A stretch of DNA of 64,000 nt, taken from the NCBI RefSeq assembly GCF_026965535.1, contig NZ_CP114039.1, forward strand, positions 6,386,001 to 6,450,000, written 5' to 3'. Both the position numbers and the translations under genes were made by a program. The notes beneath the pieces are model-generated. The model did no database searches. It was not told the origin of the DNA and saw only the letters and a program-made list of their open reading frames with translations. The first letter of the stretch is position 1; each line of letters begins with the position of its first letter. The DNA is from Corallococcus sp. NCRR. Its GTDB lineage: Bacteria; Myxococcota; Myxococcia; Myxococcales; Myxococcaceae. Shown here in pieces: positions 19,647 through 37,930 of this stretch.

Positions 19647-20194
19647 GCGTGGATTCCGTCGATAACCGCCGCCGGGACCAGGTCCACGGGCGGGATGTCG
19701 ATCTCCGTCTGGGCCAGGTGGTTGAGGTAGTTGCCGAAGGTGGTGGCGACGACCTGCGCCAGGATCTCCACCACGTCGCCGTCCGTCCAGCCCGCGGCAC
19801 GCACCGCCGCCAGCTCCGCGTCCGTCACCGCGCCGCGGCGCGCCGCGATCTGCCGGGAGAACTGGAGCGCCGCTTCCACCTTGGCGTCCGGCGCCTTGCC
19901 GGAGCGCGCCAGATCCAGCTCCTGATCGGAGAGGCCCGTCTTGCGGCCCAGCTGGGTGTGGTGCGAGACGCAGTAGCGGCAGCCCTGCGCGTTGCCCACC
20001 GCGAGGGCGATCTGCTCTCGCACGCGCGGCGTCAGCTGCCCCTGGCCCAGCGTCCCGTGCAGCGCGAAGAAGGCGCTCATCGCCGCGGGCGAATTGGCCA
20101 GCACCCGGACCGGCGGAGGCAGGTTGGCGCCCAGCTTCTCCTTGATGGGTTTGAGCGTGGCGTGCGAAAGGTCGACAAGGTTCAGACGGGACAT
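19643..20194 (-). CDS. Carboxymuconolactone decarboxylase/AhpD-fold CxxC protein
   Basis: 183 residues with the all-helical AhpD/CMD fold. The active-site motif is C72-R-Y-C75 followed by H79 in GCRYCVSHHTQLGRK, as in alkylhydroperoxidases and peroxidase-related enzymes. The start ATG 20194 has AGGAG 7 nt upstream. It is first gene of a two-gene operon with the peroxiredoxin, so a role in supplying electrons to that peroxiredoxin or in direct peroxide reduction is likely (inference from AhpC/AhpD systems). It is divergent from another CMD-fold gene at 20472, with which it shares fold and motif but little other sequence. Confidence 0.9.
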   Translation of the reverse strand: MSRLNLVDLSHATLKPIKEKLGANLPPPVRVLANSPAAMSAFFALHGTLGQGQLTPRVREQIALAVGNAQGCRYCVSHHTQLGRKTGLSDQELDLARSGKAPDAKVEAALQFSRQIAARRGAVTDAELAAVRAAGWTDGDVVEILAQVVATTFGNYLNHLAQTEIDIPPVDLVPAAVIDGIHA

Positions 20195-20471
20195 TGAGAA
20201 CTCCTGATGCCGCAGGATTGCGGCTTGCCTGTGATTAAGGTCGCGACCCCTGGCTGGCGTTACGCCGGACCTGTCGATTCTTCCGAAATTTTCTCAACAT
20301 GCCGAAATTGCTGGTGATTTTTCGGGCGATAATCATACAGAAAATCCCCATAAATCAGTCGCGAAAGGCGCAAGGGAAAATTGAAATGAATGTAATTCTT
20401 TGTTGAAACGCATTTCTCGCGGTGGCATTGTCAACTGAATCCAACATTCCAATTCGTGGGGAGGATGAGTC
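20195..20471. promoter_or_regulatory. AT-rich divergent promoter region
   Basis: A 277-bp gap between two divergently transcribed CMD-fold genes. Bases ~20280-20450 are visibly AT-rich in a region otherwise near 70% GC, with runs such as TTCCGAAATTTTC, GATAATCATACAG, GGGAAAATTGAAATG and GTAATTCTTTG. No ORF of substance is present. It is the most likely promoter site for both the peroxide operon and the plus-strand genes that lead into the PKS. No specific operator palindrome was recognised. Confidence 0.55.
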
Positions 20472-21047
20472 TTGGGGCGACTGAGGATTCATACGATTGA
20501 GAGCGCTCCGGAGCAGTCCCGTCCGGTGCTTGCCGCGGTGGAGAAGTCCGCCGGTTTCCGTTCGAACCTGCTGGGGCTCATCGCGGAGTCGCCCGGCATG
20601 ACGCAGGCCTTCGCGCAGATGGGGCCGCTGCTGGCGCAGTCCTCCCTGGGCCCCGTGGAGCGCGAGGTGGTCATCATGACCATCGGCTGGGAGAACGACT
20701 GTTCGTACTGCATGGCCTTCCACAGCTTCTTGTGTCGCAAGCTCCAGGTCCCGGACGCGCTCGTGACCGCGCTCCGGTCGGGGACGACGCTGCCGGATCC
20801 GCGGCTGGAGGTGCTCGCGGAGTTCACCCGGACGGTGGTCCGTGAGAAGGGGACCGTGGGAGACGAGCTCTGGAGCCGGTTCACGGCCCAGGGCTTCACG
20901 AGCGCCAACGCGCTCGACGTCATCCTCGCCCTCTCCCAGCAGGTGCTGGTGAACTACGCGAACCACCTGGGCGGCGTGGAGCTGGAGCCGGCGCTGAAGG
21001 AATTCGCGTGGACCCGCCCGGCTGGGGCGGCGGCGCGCACGGCGTAG
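20472..21047 (+). CDS. CMD/AhpD-fold CxxC peroxidase-related protein upstream of the PKS operon
   Basis: 191 residues of the AhpD fold. The active-site motif is C77-S-Y-C80 with H84 (NDCSYCMAFHS). The chosen start is TTG 20472 with GGGGAGGA about 7 nt upstream; the nearby ATG at 20465 is out of frame and soon stops. The N-terminal helix LRIHTIESAPEQSRPVLAAVEK matches the usual start of this family, which supports the TTG. It points the same way as the PKS genes, 200 bp upstream. Family members reduce peroxides or act on small molecules through the Cys pair; whether it works on the polyketide product or only in redox defence is unknown. Confidence 0.85.
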   Translation: MGRLRIHTIESAPEQSRPVLAAVEKSAGFRSNLLGLIAESPGMTQAFAQMGPLLAQSSLGPVEREVVIMTIGWENDCSYCMAFHSFLCRKLQVPDALVTALRSGTTLPDPRLEVLAEFTRTVVREKGTVGDELWSRFTAQGFTSANALDVILALSQQVLVNYANHLGGVELEPALKEFAWTRPAGAAARTA

Positions 21048-21247
21048 TGCCCGGGGCCCCGGCAACGCCCCGGGGCTTCCTCCCAGACATCCGATGTTTC
21101 GCGCCCAGGCCCTTCGCGCTGGCGCGCGAGTCCGCGTTCGCGGTGACGGTCTTGTCGTGTCTTGAGTTGCTTCAGGCGCGGGCGGGGTCTGCCTTGCGCT
21201 GACGTGGAAACCGAGCCCTTGGGGAAGGGCTGTCAGGGGGAATTGCC
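21048..21247. promoter_or_regulatory. 200-bp spacer before the PKS operon
   Basis: No supported gene. It ends in AGGGGGA (21234-21240), a ribosome site 7 nt before the TTG start of the first PKS gene. A separate promoter for the PKS could lie here, but none was recognised. No strong terminator hairpin was seen, so read-through from the upstream CxxC gene is possible. Confidence 0.4.
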
Positions 21248-24200
21248 TTGGGTGCGCCGACGAACGCTGCTCCTGTCACGGATGCCTCCGTGCTGTCCGT
21301 GATCCGCTCCCATCTGCTGGAGGCATTGGCGCGCCGCAACGGCCTGTCGCCAGAGCAGATCGACTCCCGCCGGCCCTTCAGCCACTACGGCTTGGATTCG
21401 CTGGGCGCGGTGGCGCTCGGGAGGGCGTTGACGGAGCTGGCGGGACGCGATGTGTCTCCCACGGTCTTCTGGCGCCACGCCAGCGTGGATGCGCTGATGC
21501 GGCACCTGGCCACGGGGGACGCGGACGTCCCGGCGCCCGTGGAGGCCGCCGGGCCTTCCGTGGCCCGCGACGAGCCCATCGCGGTGGTGGGCATGGCCTG
21601 CCGCCTTCCGGGCGCGCCGGACCTCACCGCGTTCTGGGAGCTGCTGCGCTCCGGACGCGACGCGGTGTCGGAGGTCCCCACCGGGCGCTGGACGGACGGA
21701 CGGTTGCAGCAGGCGGATATGGGCGGTGCCAGCGCGCCGGTGCCGCGCCGCGCCGGGTTCCTGCCGGACATCGCGGGGTTCGATCCGCTGTTCTTCGGCA
21801 TCTCCCCGCGCGAGGCGGCGGAGATGGATCCGCAGCAGCGCCTGTTCCTGGAGCTGGCGTGGGAGGCGCTCGAGGACGCGGGCATCGTCCCGCGCGAGCT
21901 GCACGCGACGGCGACGGGCGTGTTCGTCGGCGCCATCTGGCGGGACTACGCGGAGCTGGGCGGCGCGGAGCCGGGGCGCATCACGCCGCATACGGCCACC
22001 GGGCAGGCGCTCAACATGATCGCCAACCGGCTGTCGTACGTGCTGGGCCTCCAGGGGCCCAGCCTCGTCATCGACACGGCGTGCTCGTCGTCGCTGGTGG
22101 CGGTCCACCTGGCCTGCCAGAGCCTGTGGGCGGGGGAGAGCACCACGGCCATCGTCGGTGGCGTCAGCGTGATGGCCTCGCCGCACACCATGGTGGCGCT
22201 GTCCCGCTTCGGCGGCCTGTCACCGGACGGCATGTGCAAGGCCTTCGACGCGAGCGCGGACGGCTTCGGGCGCGGAGAGGGCGGGGGCGTGGTGGTCCTC
22301 AAGCCGCTCTCCGCCGCGCTCGCCGCGGGCGACACCATCCGCTGCGTCATCCGTGCCACGGGCAGCAACAACGATGGGCCGAGCAACGGCCTCACGGCGC
22401 CGAACCCGGAGGCCCAGGAGAAGCTCGTGCGGCAGGTCCTCGCGCGCTCGGGCGTGGCGCCCGGCGCGGTGGGCTACGTGGAGACGCACGGCACGGGGAC
22501 GGCGCTGGGAGACCCCATCGAGGCGGGCGCGCTCGGGGCTGTGTTCGCGAAGGCGCGCGGCGAGGGTCCGCCGCTGGTCATCGGCTCGGTGAAGACCAAC
22601 ATCGGGCACCTGGAGGGGGCCGCGGGCATCGCCGGCTTCCTCAAGGCCTGCCTGTGCGTCGAGCAGCGCACGGTGGTGCCCAGCCTCCACTTCACGCGGC
22701 CCAACCCGCTCATCCCCTTCGAGGAGCTCCGGTTGGAGGTCTCGCGGGAGACCCGCGCGTGGCCGGTGCCGGACGGGCCGGCCGTGGCGGGCGTCAGCGC
22801 GTTCGGCTGGGGCGGCACCAACGCCCACGTCGTTCTCCAGGAGGCCCCGCCGTCGCGGCTCGCCTGGGTGGGGCTGGCGGCGCCCGATGCCGCGGGACTG
22901 AAGGGCGAGGCCCGCCGCGCGCTGGAGGCCCTGCGGTCCGGGATGCCGCTCGACGCGCTCCACGCGGCGCTGGCGCCGGAGGCTTCTGGTGGCCCGGAGC
23001 GGCTCACCGTGTGCGTGCGCACCCGGGGCGAGCTGGAGGCGCGCCTGGGCGGGTTCCTGGATGGCGTGGCGGGGACGGTGACGCTGGGGATGGCGCCTGG
23101 CCGGCCTCCGAAGGTGGCCTTCGTCTGCGCTCCGCAGGGCGGCCAGTGGGTGGGCATGGGCCGGCGCATGCTGCTGACGGAGGACGCCTTCCGCGCGGCC
23201 TTCGAGCGCGTGGACGCGGCCCTGGCGGTCCACTCCGGCCAGTCGCTCCGTGACGAGCTGTTCAAGGCGGAGGGCGTCGCCCGCTACGACGACGTGGACG
23301 TGGTGCAGCCGCTCCTCTTCGCGTTCCAGGTGGCCCTGGCGGAGCAGTGGCGCGCCTGGGGCATCACCCCGGATGTCGTGGTGGGGCACAGCCTGGGGGA
23401 GATCGCCGCCGCGCACATCGCGGGCATCCTGGACCTGGAGGAGGCGGCGCTCGTCATCCACCACTACAGCCGCCTGCAGAAGCTGCTGGCGGACCGGGGC
23501 GGGATGGCCGTGGTCAACCTGCCGCCCGACGCGCTGACCGGGCTGCTGGAGGCCACGAACGGGGCGGTGGTGCTGGCCGGCCACAACGGCCCCCGGTCCA
23601 CCGTGCTGTCCGGAGACCCGGCCGCGCTCGACGCGCTCCTCGCGGAGCTGAAGCGCCGCAAGGAGCTGTGCGCGCGGATCCGCGTGAACGTCGCCGCGCA
23701 CAGCCCGCAGATCGACGAGATCCTCCCGGAGCTGGAGGCGGTGCTCGCCGGGCTGCGTCCGAAGCCCGCGCGCCTGCCGATGATCTCCACTGCGCTGCGG
23801 CGGCGGATGGAGGGGCCGGAGGTGGACGGGCGCTACTTCGGCCAGAACCTGCGCACGCCGGTGTGGCTGGCTCCGGTGCTCGCGTCGCTGGTGGCGGACG
23901 GCGTGGACGCGCTGGTGGAGCTCAGCCCGCACCCCGTGCTGGTGGGCGCCCTGCAGCAGGCCGCCGAGGGCCGGCAGCCGCCTCCGGTCGTCCTGCCGTC
24001 CACCACGCGGGACGAGGACGAGCGGCTGGCCCTGTACGAAGCGCGCGCCACGCTGTTCCGGCTGGGATGCGCGGGGGCGGCCCCCCCCGCGCCCCGCGAC
24101 GCGATGGTGCCGCTGTCCGCCCATACCCCGCAGGCGCTCCGGGAGCTGGCGGCGCGCATGGCCGGGACGCTGCGCCAGGCGCCCTGGACGCAGGTGGAGG

Positions 24201-26806
24201 ACGTCGCCGCCACGGCCGCGCTGCGCCGGACGCACCACGCGGAGCGGCTGGCGGTGGTCGCGCGCGGAACGGAGGACCTGGCCCAGGCGCTGGATGCGTT
24301 CGCCCGGGGCGAGCCCCATGAGCGGCTGGTGACCCCGGCGCTCGCGAAGGCGCCCTCGGTGGTGTTCGTCTTCCCGGGGCAGGGCTCGCAGTGGCACGGG
24401 ATGGCGCGGCAGCTCTTGCGTGACGAGCCGGTCTTCCGCGCGGAGCTCCTGCGGTGCGACGCCGCCATCCATGCGTTCACCGGCTGGTCCGTGCTGGAGG
24501 AGCTGGAGGCGTCCGAGTCCGCGTCCCGGATGGCCCGGGTGGACGTGGTGCAGCCGGTTCTCTTCGCCGTGGAGGCGGCGCTGGCCGCGCTCTGGCGCTC
24601 CTGGGGCGTGCGGCCCAAGGCGGTCATCGGCCACAGCATGGGCGAGGTCGCGGCGGCTTATGTCGCGGGTGCGCTGAACCTGGCGGACGCGGCGCGGATC
24701 ATCTGCCGCCGAAGCCAGCTGCTCCGCCGCGTGAGCGGGCAGGGCGCCATGCTCGCCGCGGAGCTCACGCTGGACGAGGCCCGGGAGGTCCTGCGCGGCC
24801 ACGAGGCGCAGGTCGCCGTGGCCGTGAGCAACAGCTCCCGCTCCACCGTGCTGTCGGGCCAGCCGCAGGCGCTGGAGGTCATCTCCCAGGCGCTCCAGGC
24901 CCGAGGCGTCTTCTGGCGCTGGGTCAAGGTGGATGTCGCCTCCCACAGCCCGCAGATGGACGCGCTCAAGGCCGAGCTGCTGGAGGTGCTGGCGGACGTC
25001 CGGCCCTCGCCGTCGGCGGTGCCCATCCACTCCACGGTCCTGGACGCGGTGACGGACGGCCGCGACTTCGACGCGGGCTACTGGGTGCGCAACCTGCGCG
25101 ACCCCGTCCTCTTCGCCTCGGCGGTCCGGCGCGCGCGTGAGGCGGGACACGACGTCTTCATCGAGATGAGCCCGCATCCCATCCTGCTGCCCGCGGTGGA
25201 GCAGGAGCTGGCGGACGTGGACCAGCCGGGCGAGGTGCTGCCGTCGCTGCGGCGCAACGAGTCCGAGCGCGAGACGCTGCTGCGCTCCCTGGCGGCGCTC
25301 TACACGCGAGGCCTGGAGCCCGCCTGGAGCGCCGTCACCCGCGCGGGGCGCCCCGGGGTGCCGCTGCCTTCCTACCCCTGGCAGCGCGAGCGCTTCTGGC
25401 TGGAGCCGGCGCCCGTGGTCCGTGCTCCCATCGCCGTCAGCCGCCCGAGCGGCGAGGGGCTGCTGGGCAGCCACTTCCCGTCCGCCGTGGAGCCGAGGCT
25501 GCACCACTGGCAGGCCGGGTGGGGCGCGGACGTGTCCGGCTTCCTCGCCGGCCACCGCGTGGGCGGTGACGCCGTGGTTCCCGGCGCCGTCTTCCTGTCC
25601 ATGGCGCTGCGGGCCGCGAAGGAGGCGCTGGGGGACGCGCCCGTGGCGCTGAGGGACATCGCCTTCCCGCAGCCGTTGATCGTGGGCGAGAGCTCCGAGC
25701 CCGCGCCGCGCGTGCAGACCGTGCTCTCCGTGCGCGACGCGCAGCGCGAGCTCCAGGTGTTCTCCCAGGGCGAGGGCGGCACGTGGGTGCCCCACGCGCG
25801 GGCCCTGGTGGACGCGGGGCCGGCGGCGGCGGTGGGCCGGGAGCGGGCGCAGGAGGCGCTGGCGCTCCGGGACGCGCTGCGCGGCTCCGCGGTGATGCTG
25901 CTGGACTCCGTGCGGTACTACGAGCTGCTGGCGGGCTGCGGGCTGGAGTACCGCGCCGCCTTCCGGGGCGTGGACTGCGTCTGGTCCCGCGAGGCGCAGG
26001 CGCTGGGACGCATCCTTCCGCCCTCCGCCACGGTGGCTCCGGAGCTGGCCCGGGTGGCCTGCATCGACTCCGCGCTCCAGCTCTCCATCGCCACGCTGCC
26101 GCCCAGCCTCGTGTTCCGGGGACGGCAGCTCATCAGCGTGGGGGTGGACGGGTTCGCGCTCCACCGCCTCCCGGAAGGCACCTTCCACGTCCACGCGCAG
26201 CGCCGTCCGGGTGGTGAGGCGCCGGTGTTCCAGGTGGACCTGGTGGCGTTCACCGACGCGGGCGAGCCCCTGTTCCACGTCGACGGGCTGAAGGTCCGCG
26301 TGCTCGACGTGGCGAGGCCCGCCGTCGCCCGGAACGACGAGGTCCGCCCGGCGACCGCTGCGTCCCGGACGCTGTTCGACGAGCTGGGCGCGCTGGAGCC
26401 CACGAGGCGGCGGGCCCGCGCCGAGGACGAGCTGCGGCAGGTGGTGGCCACGGTGCTCAAGCTGGCCCCGGCGCGTGTCCCGGTGGACCAGCCGCTGCGC
26501 ACCCTGGGCATGGACTCCGTCATGTCGCTGGAGCTGCGCAACCGCATCGAGGCGCGCACCGGCATCCGGCTCTCCGCCACCGCGCTCTGGAACCACCCCA
26601 CGGTGGAGGCGCTGACGAACTTCGTCCTGACCCAGGCCCCGTCCGCGTCCGCGTCCCGGCCCGCTCCGGCGCGCGCCGTGCCGCCCGCGCCCGTGCCCGC
26701 CGCCCCCGTCATTCCCGCGGACGCGGCCTTGCCTTCCGACCTGGAGCTGGAGCGGCTGCTGGAGGCCGAGCTCGCCCAGGTCCACCACCTCATCAAGGAG
26801 TCCTGA
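21248..26806 (+). CDS. Type I PKS, loading plus first extension: ACP-KS-AT-AT-DH-ACP
   Basis: 1,852 residues. Domains: ACP (residues ~10-95, phosphopantetheine Ser51 in GLDSL); KS (~109-530, active Cys ~279 in [18 protein letters not shown] and NIGHLEG His motifs intact); AT1 (~622-920, GHSLGE ~715, substrate motif VAAHS); AT2 (~1037-1330, GHSMGE ~1130, motif VASHS near the methylmalonyl-type YASH); DH (~1405-1690, HxxxGxxxxP intact as HRVGGDAVVP, second catalytic Asp in CIDSALQ); ACP (~1700-1790, GMDSVMS). There is no ketoreductase. An N-terminal ACP followed by KS and two consecutive ATs is, as I recall, a starter arrangement of several myxobacterial PKSs (myxothiazol and stigmatellin types): one AT loads a starter such as a branched acyl-CoA on the first ACP, the other loads the extender. 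Start TTG with AGGGGGA 7 nt upstream. Two bases separate its stop from the next start. Confidence 0.95.
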   Translation: MGAPTNAAPVTDASVLSVIRSHLLEALARRNGLSPEQIDSRRPFSHYGLDSLGAVALGRALTELAGRDVSPTVFWRHASVDALMRHLATGDADVPAPVEAAGPSVARDEPIAVVGMACRLPGAPDLTAFWELLRSGRDAVSEVPTGRWTDGRLQQADMGGASAPVPRRAGFLPDIAGFDPLFFGISPREAAEMDPQQRLFLELAWEALEDAGIVPRELHATATGVFVGAIWRDYAELGGAEPGRITPHTATGQALNMIANRLSYVLGLQGPSLVIDTACSSSLVAVHLACQSLWAGESTTAIVGGVSVMASPHTMVALSRFGGLSPDGMCKAFDASADGFGRGEGGGVVVLKPLSAALAAGDTIRCVIRATGSNNDGPSNGLTAPNPEAQEKLVRQVLARSGVAPGAVGYVETHGTGTALGDPIEAGALGAVFAKARGEGPPLVIGSVKTNIGHLEGAAGIAGFLKACLCVEQRTVVPSLHFTRPNPLIPFEELRLEVSRETRAWPVPDGPAVAGVSAFGWGGTNAHVVLQEAPPSRLAWVGLAAPDAAGLKGEARRALEALRSGMPLDALHAALAPEASGGPERLTVCVRTRGELEARLGGFLDGVAGTVTLGMAPGRPPKVAFVCAPQGGQWVGMGRRMLLTEDAFRAAFERVDAALAVHSGQSLRDELFKAEGVARYDDVDVVQPLLFAFQVALAEQWRAWGITPDVVVGHSLGEIAAAHIAGILDLEEAALVIHHYSRLQKLLADRGGMAVVNLPPDALTGLLEATNGAVVLAGHNGPRSTVLSGDPAALDALLAELKRRKELCARIRVNVAAHSPQIDEILPELEAVLAGLRPKPARLPMISTALRRRMEGPEVDGRYFGQNLRTPVWLAPVLASLVADGVDALVELSPHPVLVGALQQAAEGRQPPPVVLPSTTRDEDERLALYEARATLFRLGCAGAAPPAPRDAMVPLSAHTPQALRELAARMAGTLRQAPWTQVEDVAATAALRRTHHAERLAVVARGTEDLAQALDAFARGEPHERLVTPALAKAPSVVFVFPGQGSQWHGMARQLLRDEPVFRAELLRCDAAIHAFTGWSVLEELEASESASRMARVDVVQPVLFAVEAALAALWRSWGVRPKAVIGHSMGEVAAAYVAGALNLADAARIICRRSQLLRRVSGQGAMLAAELTLDEAREVLRGHEAQVAVAVSNSSRSTVLSGQPQALEVISQALQARGVFWRWVKVDVASHSPQMDALKAELLEVLADVRPSPSAVPIHSTVLDAVTDGRDFDAGYWVRNLRDPVLFASAVRRAREAGHDVFIEMSPHPILLPAVEQELADVDQPGEVLPSLRRNESERETLLRSLAALYTRGLEPAWSAVTRAGRPGVPLPSYPWQRERFWLEPAPVVRAPIAVSRPSGEGLLGSHFPSAVEPRLHHWQAGWGADVSGFLAGHRVGGDAVVPGAVFLSMALRAAKEALGDAPVALRDIAFPQPLIVGESSEPAPRVQTVLSVRDAQRELQVFSQGEGGTWVPHARALVDAGPAAAVGRERAQEALALRDALRGSAVMLLDSVRYYELLAGCGLEYRAAFRGVDCVWSREAQALGRILPPSATVAPELARVACIDSALQLSIATLPPSLVFRGRQLISVGVDGFALHRLPEGTFHVHAQRRPGGEAPVFQVDLVAFTDAGEPLFHVDGLKVRVLDVARPAVARNDEVRPATAASRTLFDELGALEPTRRRARAEDELRQVVATVLKLAPARVPVDQPLRTLGMDSVMSLELRNRIEARTGIRLSATALWNHPTVEALTNFVLTQAPSASASRPAPARAVPPAPVPAAPVIPADAALPSDLELERLLEAELAQVHHLIKES

Positions 26807-26808
26807 CC

Positions 26809-29800
26809 ATGACGGCCCCGCTGCCCACCGCGAATGATCCCACGCTGCTCAAGCGCAGCCTCGACGCGCTGAAGGACCTCCGGGCCCGGTACGAGTCCCT
26901 GGAGTCCCGTGGACGGGAGCCCATCGCCATCATCGGCCTGGGGTGCCGCATCCCGGGGGGCGGAGAGACCCCGGAGACCCTCTGGAAGATGCTGTGTGGC
27001 AAGGTCGACGCCGTCAGCGAGGTGCCCGCGGACCGGTGGGACCTGTCTCGCTACTACGACGCGGACGTGGCCACGCCGGGGCGGATGCACATGCGCTACG
27101 GCGCGTTCCTCGACGCGCCCGACCGCTTCGACCCGTACTTCTTCGGCATCTCGCCCCGGGAAGCGGAGCAGATGGATCCGCAGCAGCGCCTCTTCCTGGA
27201 GGTGGCGTGGCACGCGCTGGAGGACGCGGGCCTGAGCGCGAAGGCGCTCGCGGGCACGGACACGGGCGTCTTCGTGGGCGCCAACGGCAACGACTACCTC
27301 CAGCTCCAGCTCTCCGAGCCGCAGGTGCTGGGCACGTACTCGCTGGTGGGCGGCACCAACTGCATCATCCCCAACCGGCTCTCGTACCTGCTGGACCTGC
27401 GCGGGCCGAGCATGGCCTTCGACACGGCCTGCTCCTCGTCGCTCGTCGCGGTCCACCAGGCCTGCCAGAGCCTGCGCCACGGGGAGAGCTCCACCGCCAT
27501 CGCGGGCGGGCTCAACCTGCTCCTGTCGCCCGTGGTGTCGGTGGCGCACTCCAAGGGCCTGCCGCTGGCGCCGGACGGGCGCTGCAAGACGTTCGACGCG
27601 CGCGCGGATGGCTACGTCCGCGGCGAGGGCTGCGGCGTCGTGGTGCTCAAGCGTCTGTCGGACGCGATCGCGGCGGGGGACCCGGTGTGGGCCGTCATCC
27701 ACGGCTCGGCCGTCAACCAGGACGGACTCAGCAACGGCCTCACGGCCCCCAACGGCGGGGCCCAGCGCGCCGTCATCCGCAAGGCGCTGGAGCGCGCGCG
27801 TCTCACCGGCTCGGAGGTGGGGCTCATCGAGGCGCACGGGACGGGCACGTCGCTGGGCGACCCCATCGAGGTGGAGGCCCTCTCCGAGGTCTACGGCGCC
27901 GCGGAGGGCGAGCGGCGGCCCTGCGCGCTCGGCTCCATCAAGACGAACATCGGGCACCTGGAGGCGGGCGCCGGCATCGTCGGCATCCTCAAGGTCGCGC
28001 TGTCGCTCAAGCACGGCGTCATCCCGGCGAACCTGCACTTCCAGGCGCTCAACCCGCACATTTCGTTGGACGGCACGCGTCTCTACGTGCCCACGGAGTC
28101 GACGCCGTGGACGGATCCGGCGGAGCGCCGGTACGGCGCGGTCAGCTCGTTCGGCGCGGGCGGCACCAACGCGCACGTCGTGCTGGGCACCCTGGAGTCC
28201 GCGCGGCCCGAGGCCAGCGTCCGGCCGTCCCTGCCTGGCGCGGAGCGCGCCCACCTGCTGGTGCTCTCCGCCCGCAGCCGCACGGCGCTGGCGAACGTGG
28301 CCCGGCGTCTGGCGGACCATCTGACCCACGGCGCCGGCCAGCATGAATCGCTGGAGGACATCTGCGCCACGGCCGCGCTGCGCAGGACGCACCACGACCA
28401 CCGGGTGGGGCTCGTCGTCCGGACTCGGGAGGACGCACTCCAGCAGCTGCGCGCGCTCCAGCAGGACGTCCGGCCCCCGGGCGCATGGACGGGCACCGCC
28501 GGAAGGCCGGGTCGGCCGGTGTTCCTCTTCCCCTCGGAGCCCCGGTTGTCGGGGGCCCGGCTGGCGGCGCTGGGCCGCGACTGTCCGGTGTTCGCCCAGG
28601 CACTGGAGCGCTGTCGCGGCGCGCTCCAGCAGGGGCAGGGCGCGGACGGGGTGGGTGAGCACTTCGCCGTGCAGGTGGCGCTCGCCGAGCTGTGGCGCTC
28701 GTGGGGCGTGGAGCCGGGCGCGGTGCTCGGGCAGGGCGTGGGGGAGATCGCCGCGGCCCACGTCGCGGGAGCGCTGTCGCTGGAGGACGCCGCGCGCGTC
28801 GCCCGTGAGTGCGGCGCCCTGCTGGCGAAGGGAGACGCGGCGGCCGGAGCGCTGAGCGCGGCGCTGGCGGGACTGATGCCCCGGCCCACGACGGTGCCCC
28901 TGTACGCGGCGGACGGGACGGTGCTGGAAGGCGAGTCCCTGGGCGCTGGCGCCTGGACGCGGTGCCTGCGCCGGCCCGCGCAGGCGGTGCCGGGCATCGA
29001 GGAGGCACTGCGCGCGGGCCATGTGCTCTTCGTGGAGCTGGGCGCGGAGCCGGTGCTCACCGCGCCGGTGGCGGAGGCCGCCGCGCGCCAGGGACTGACG
29101 GACGTGCTGGCGGTGTCCTGCCTCAGCGGGAACCAGGACGCGCTGGGGGCCCTGCTGACGTCCGCGGCGGCGCTCCACGCAGCGGGCCTGGGCCTGCGCC
29201 TGGAGCGGCTGCTGGCGCCCCACGGGCACTTCCTCCGGCTGCCGACCTATCCCTTCGAACGGGAGTCCTTCTGGTTCAAGGAGCGGCCCGTCACGATGCT
29301 CGCGTCGGTGCGCTCCACCAGCCTGGAGCTGCCCCGCGCGGCGGTGCGTGACACGCCCCCCGAACCCGCCCGCCGCCCCGCGGAGGTCCGCGTCCCGGCC
29401 TCGCCGCAGCTGGCCGGTTGGGCGGAGCTGCCGGAGCGCGAGCGCGCCACGAAGCTGCGCGGCCTGGTGCACGCGGAGGTGGCGCGCATCCTGAAGTTCG
29501 ACGCGGCCCGGCTCGATCCCAAGGGCGGCTTCTTCCAGATGGGCATGGACTCCGTGATGGCCGGGCAGCTGCGCAACCGGCTGGAGCAGCAGTTGGGACG
29601 CAAGTTCGCCGTGACCGTCATCTTCGAGAACCCCACCGTGGATCGGCTGTCCCGGCAACTGGGCACGTTCGTCACGCCACCCCCGGCGCCCGCCACACCG
29701 CCACGTGAGCCGCAGCCCCTGGCGTCCCAGGGCCTGTCTCCGGCGAAGGGAGGCGGCGCCGAAAGCATCGCCGACCTCCTGGCCCGGGAGCTCGAAGAGA

Positions 29801-29831
29801 CCTCCTCCATTTCCAGCAAGGACCACCTGTC

Positions 29832-29835
<4 letters not shown>
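26809..29835 (+). CDS. Type I PKS module with vestigial AT: KS-AT(0)-ACP
   Basis: 1,008 residues. An N-terminal coiled-coil-like docking helix (residues ~10-36) is followed by an intact KS (~38-460, Cys ~207 in [20 protein letters not shown] and KTNIGHLE), a decayed AT (~565-760) and an ACP (~860-945, MGMDSVMA). The AT has lost its catalytic GHSxG: the site reads GQGVGE at 28729-28746, so the nucleophile Ser is Gly643 and the adjacent His is Gln. It is also about 110-130 residues short, lacking the ferredoxin-like subdomain that carries the HAFH/YASH motif. The module therefore cannot load its own ACP and needs an acyltransferase elsewhere, for example one of the tandem ATs of the preceding protein. 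No KR, DH or ER. The 3' end overlaps the next gene by 4 bp (ATGA). Confidence 0.93.
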
Positions 29836-37880
<8,045 letters not shown>

Positions 37881-37930
37881 GCCAGGGCTTCTGCTTCGTT
37901 CATCGCGTTTCGTTCACAAGGAGTGCAACC

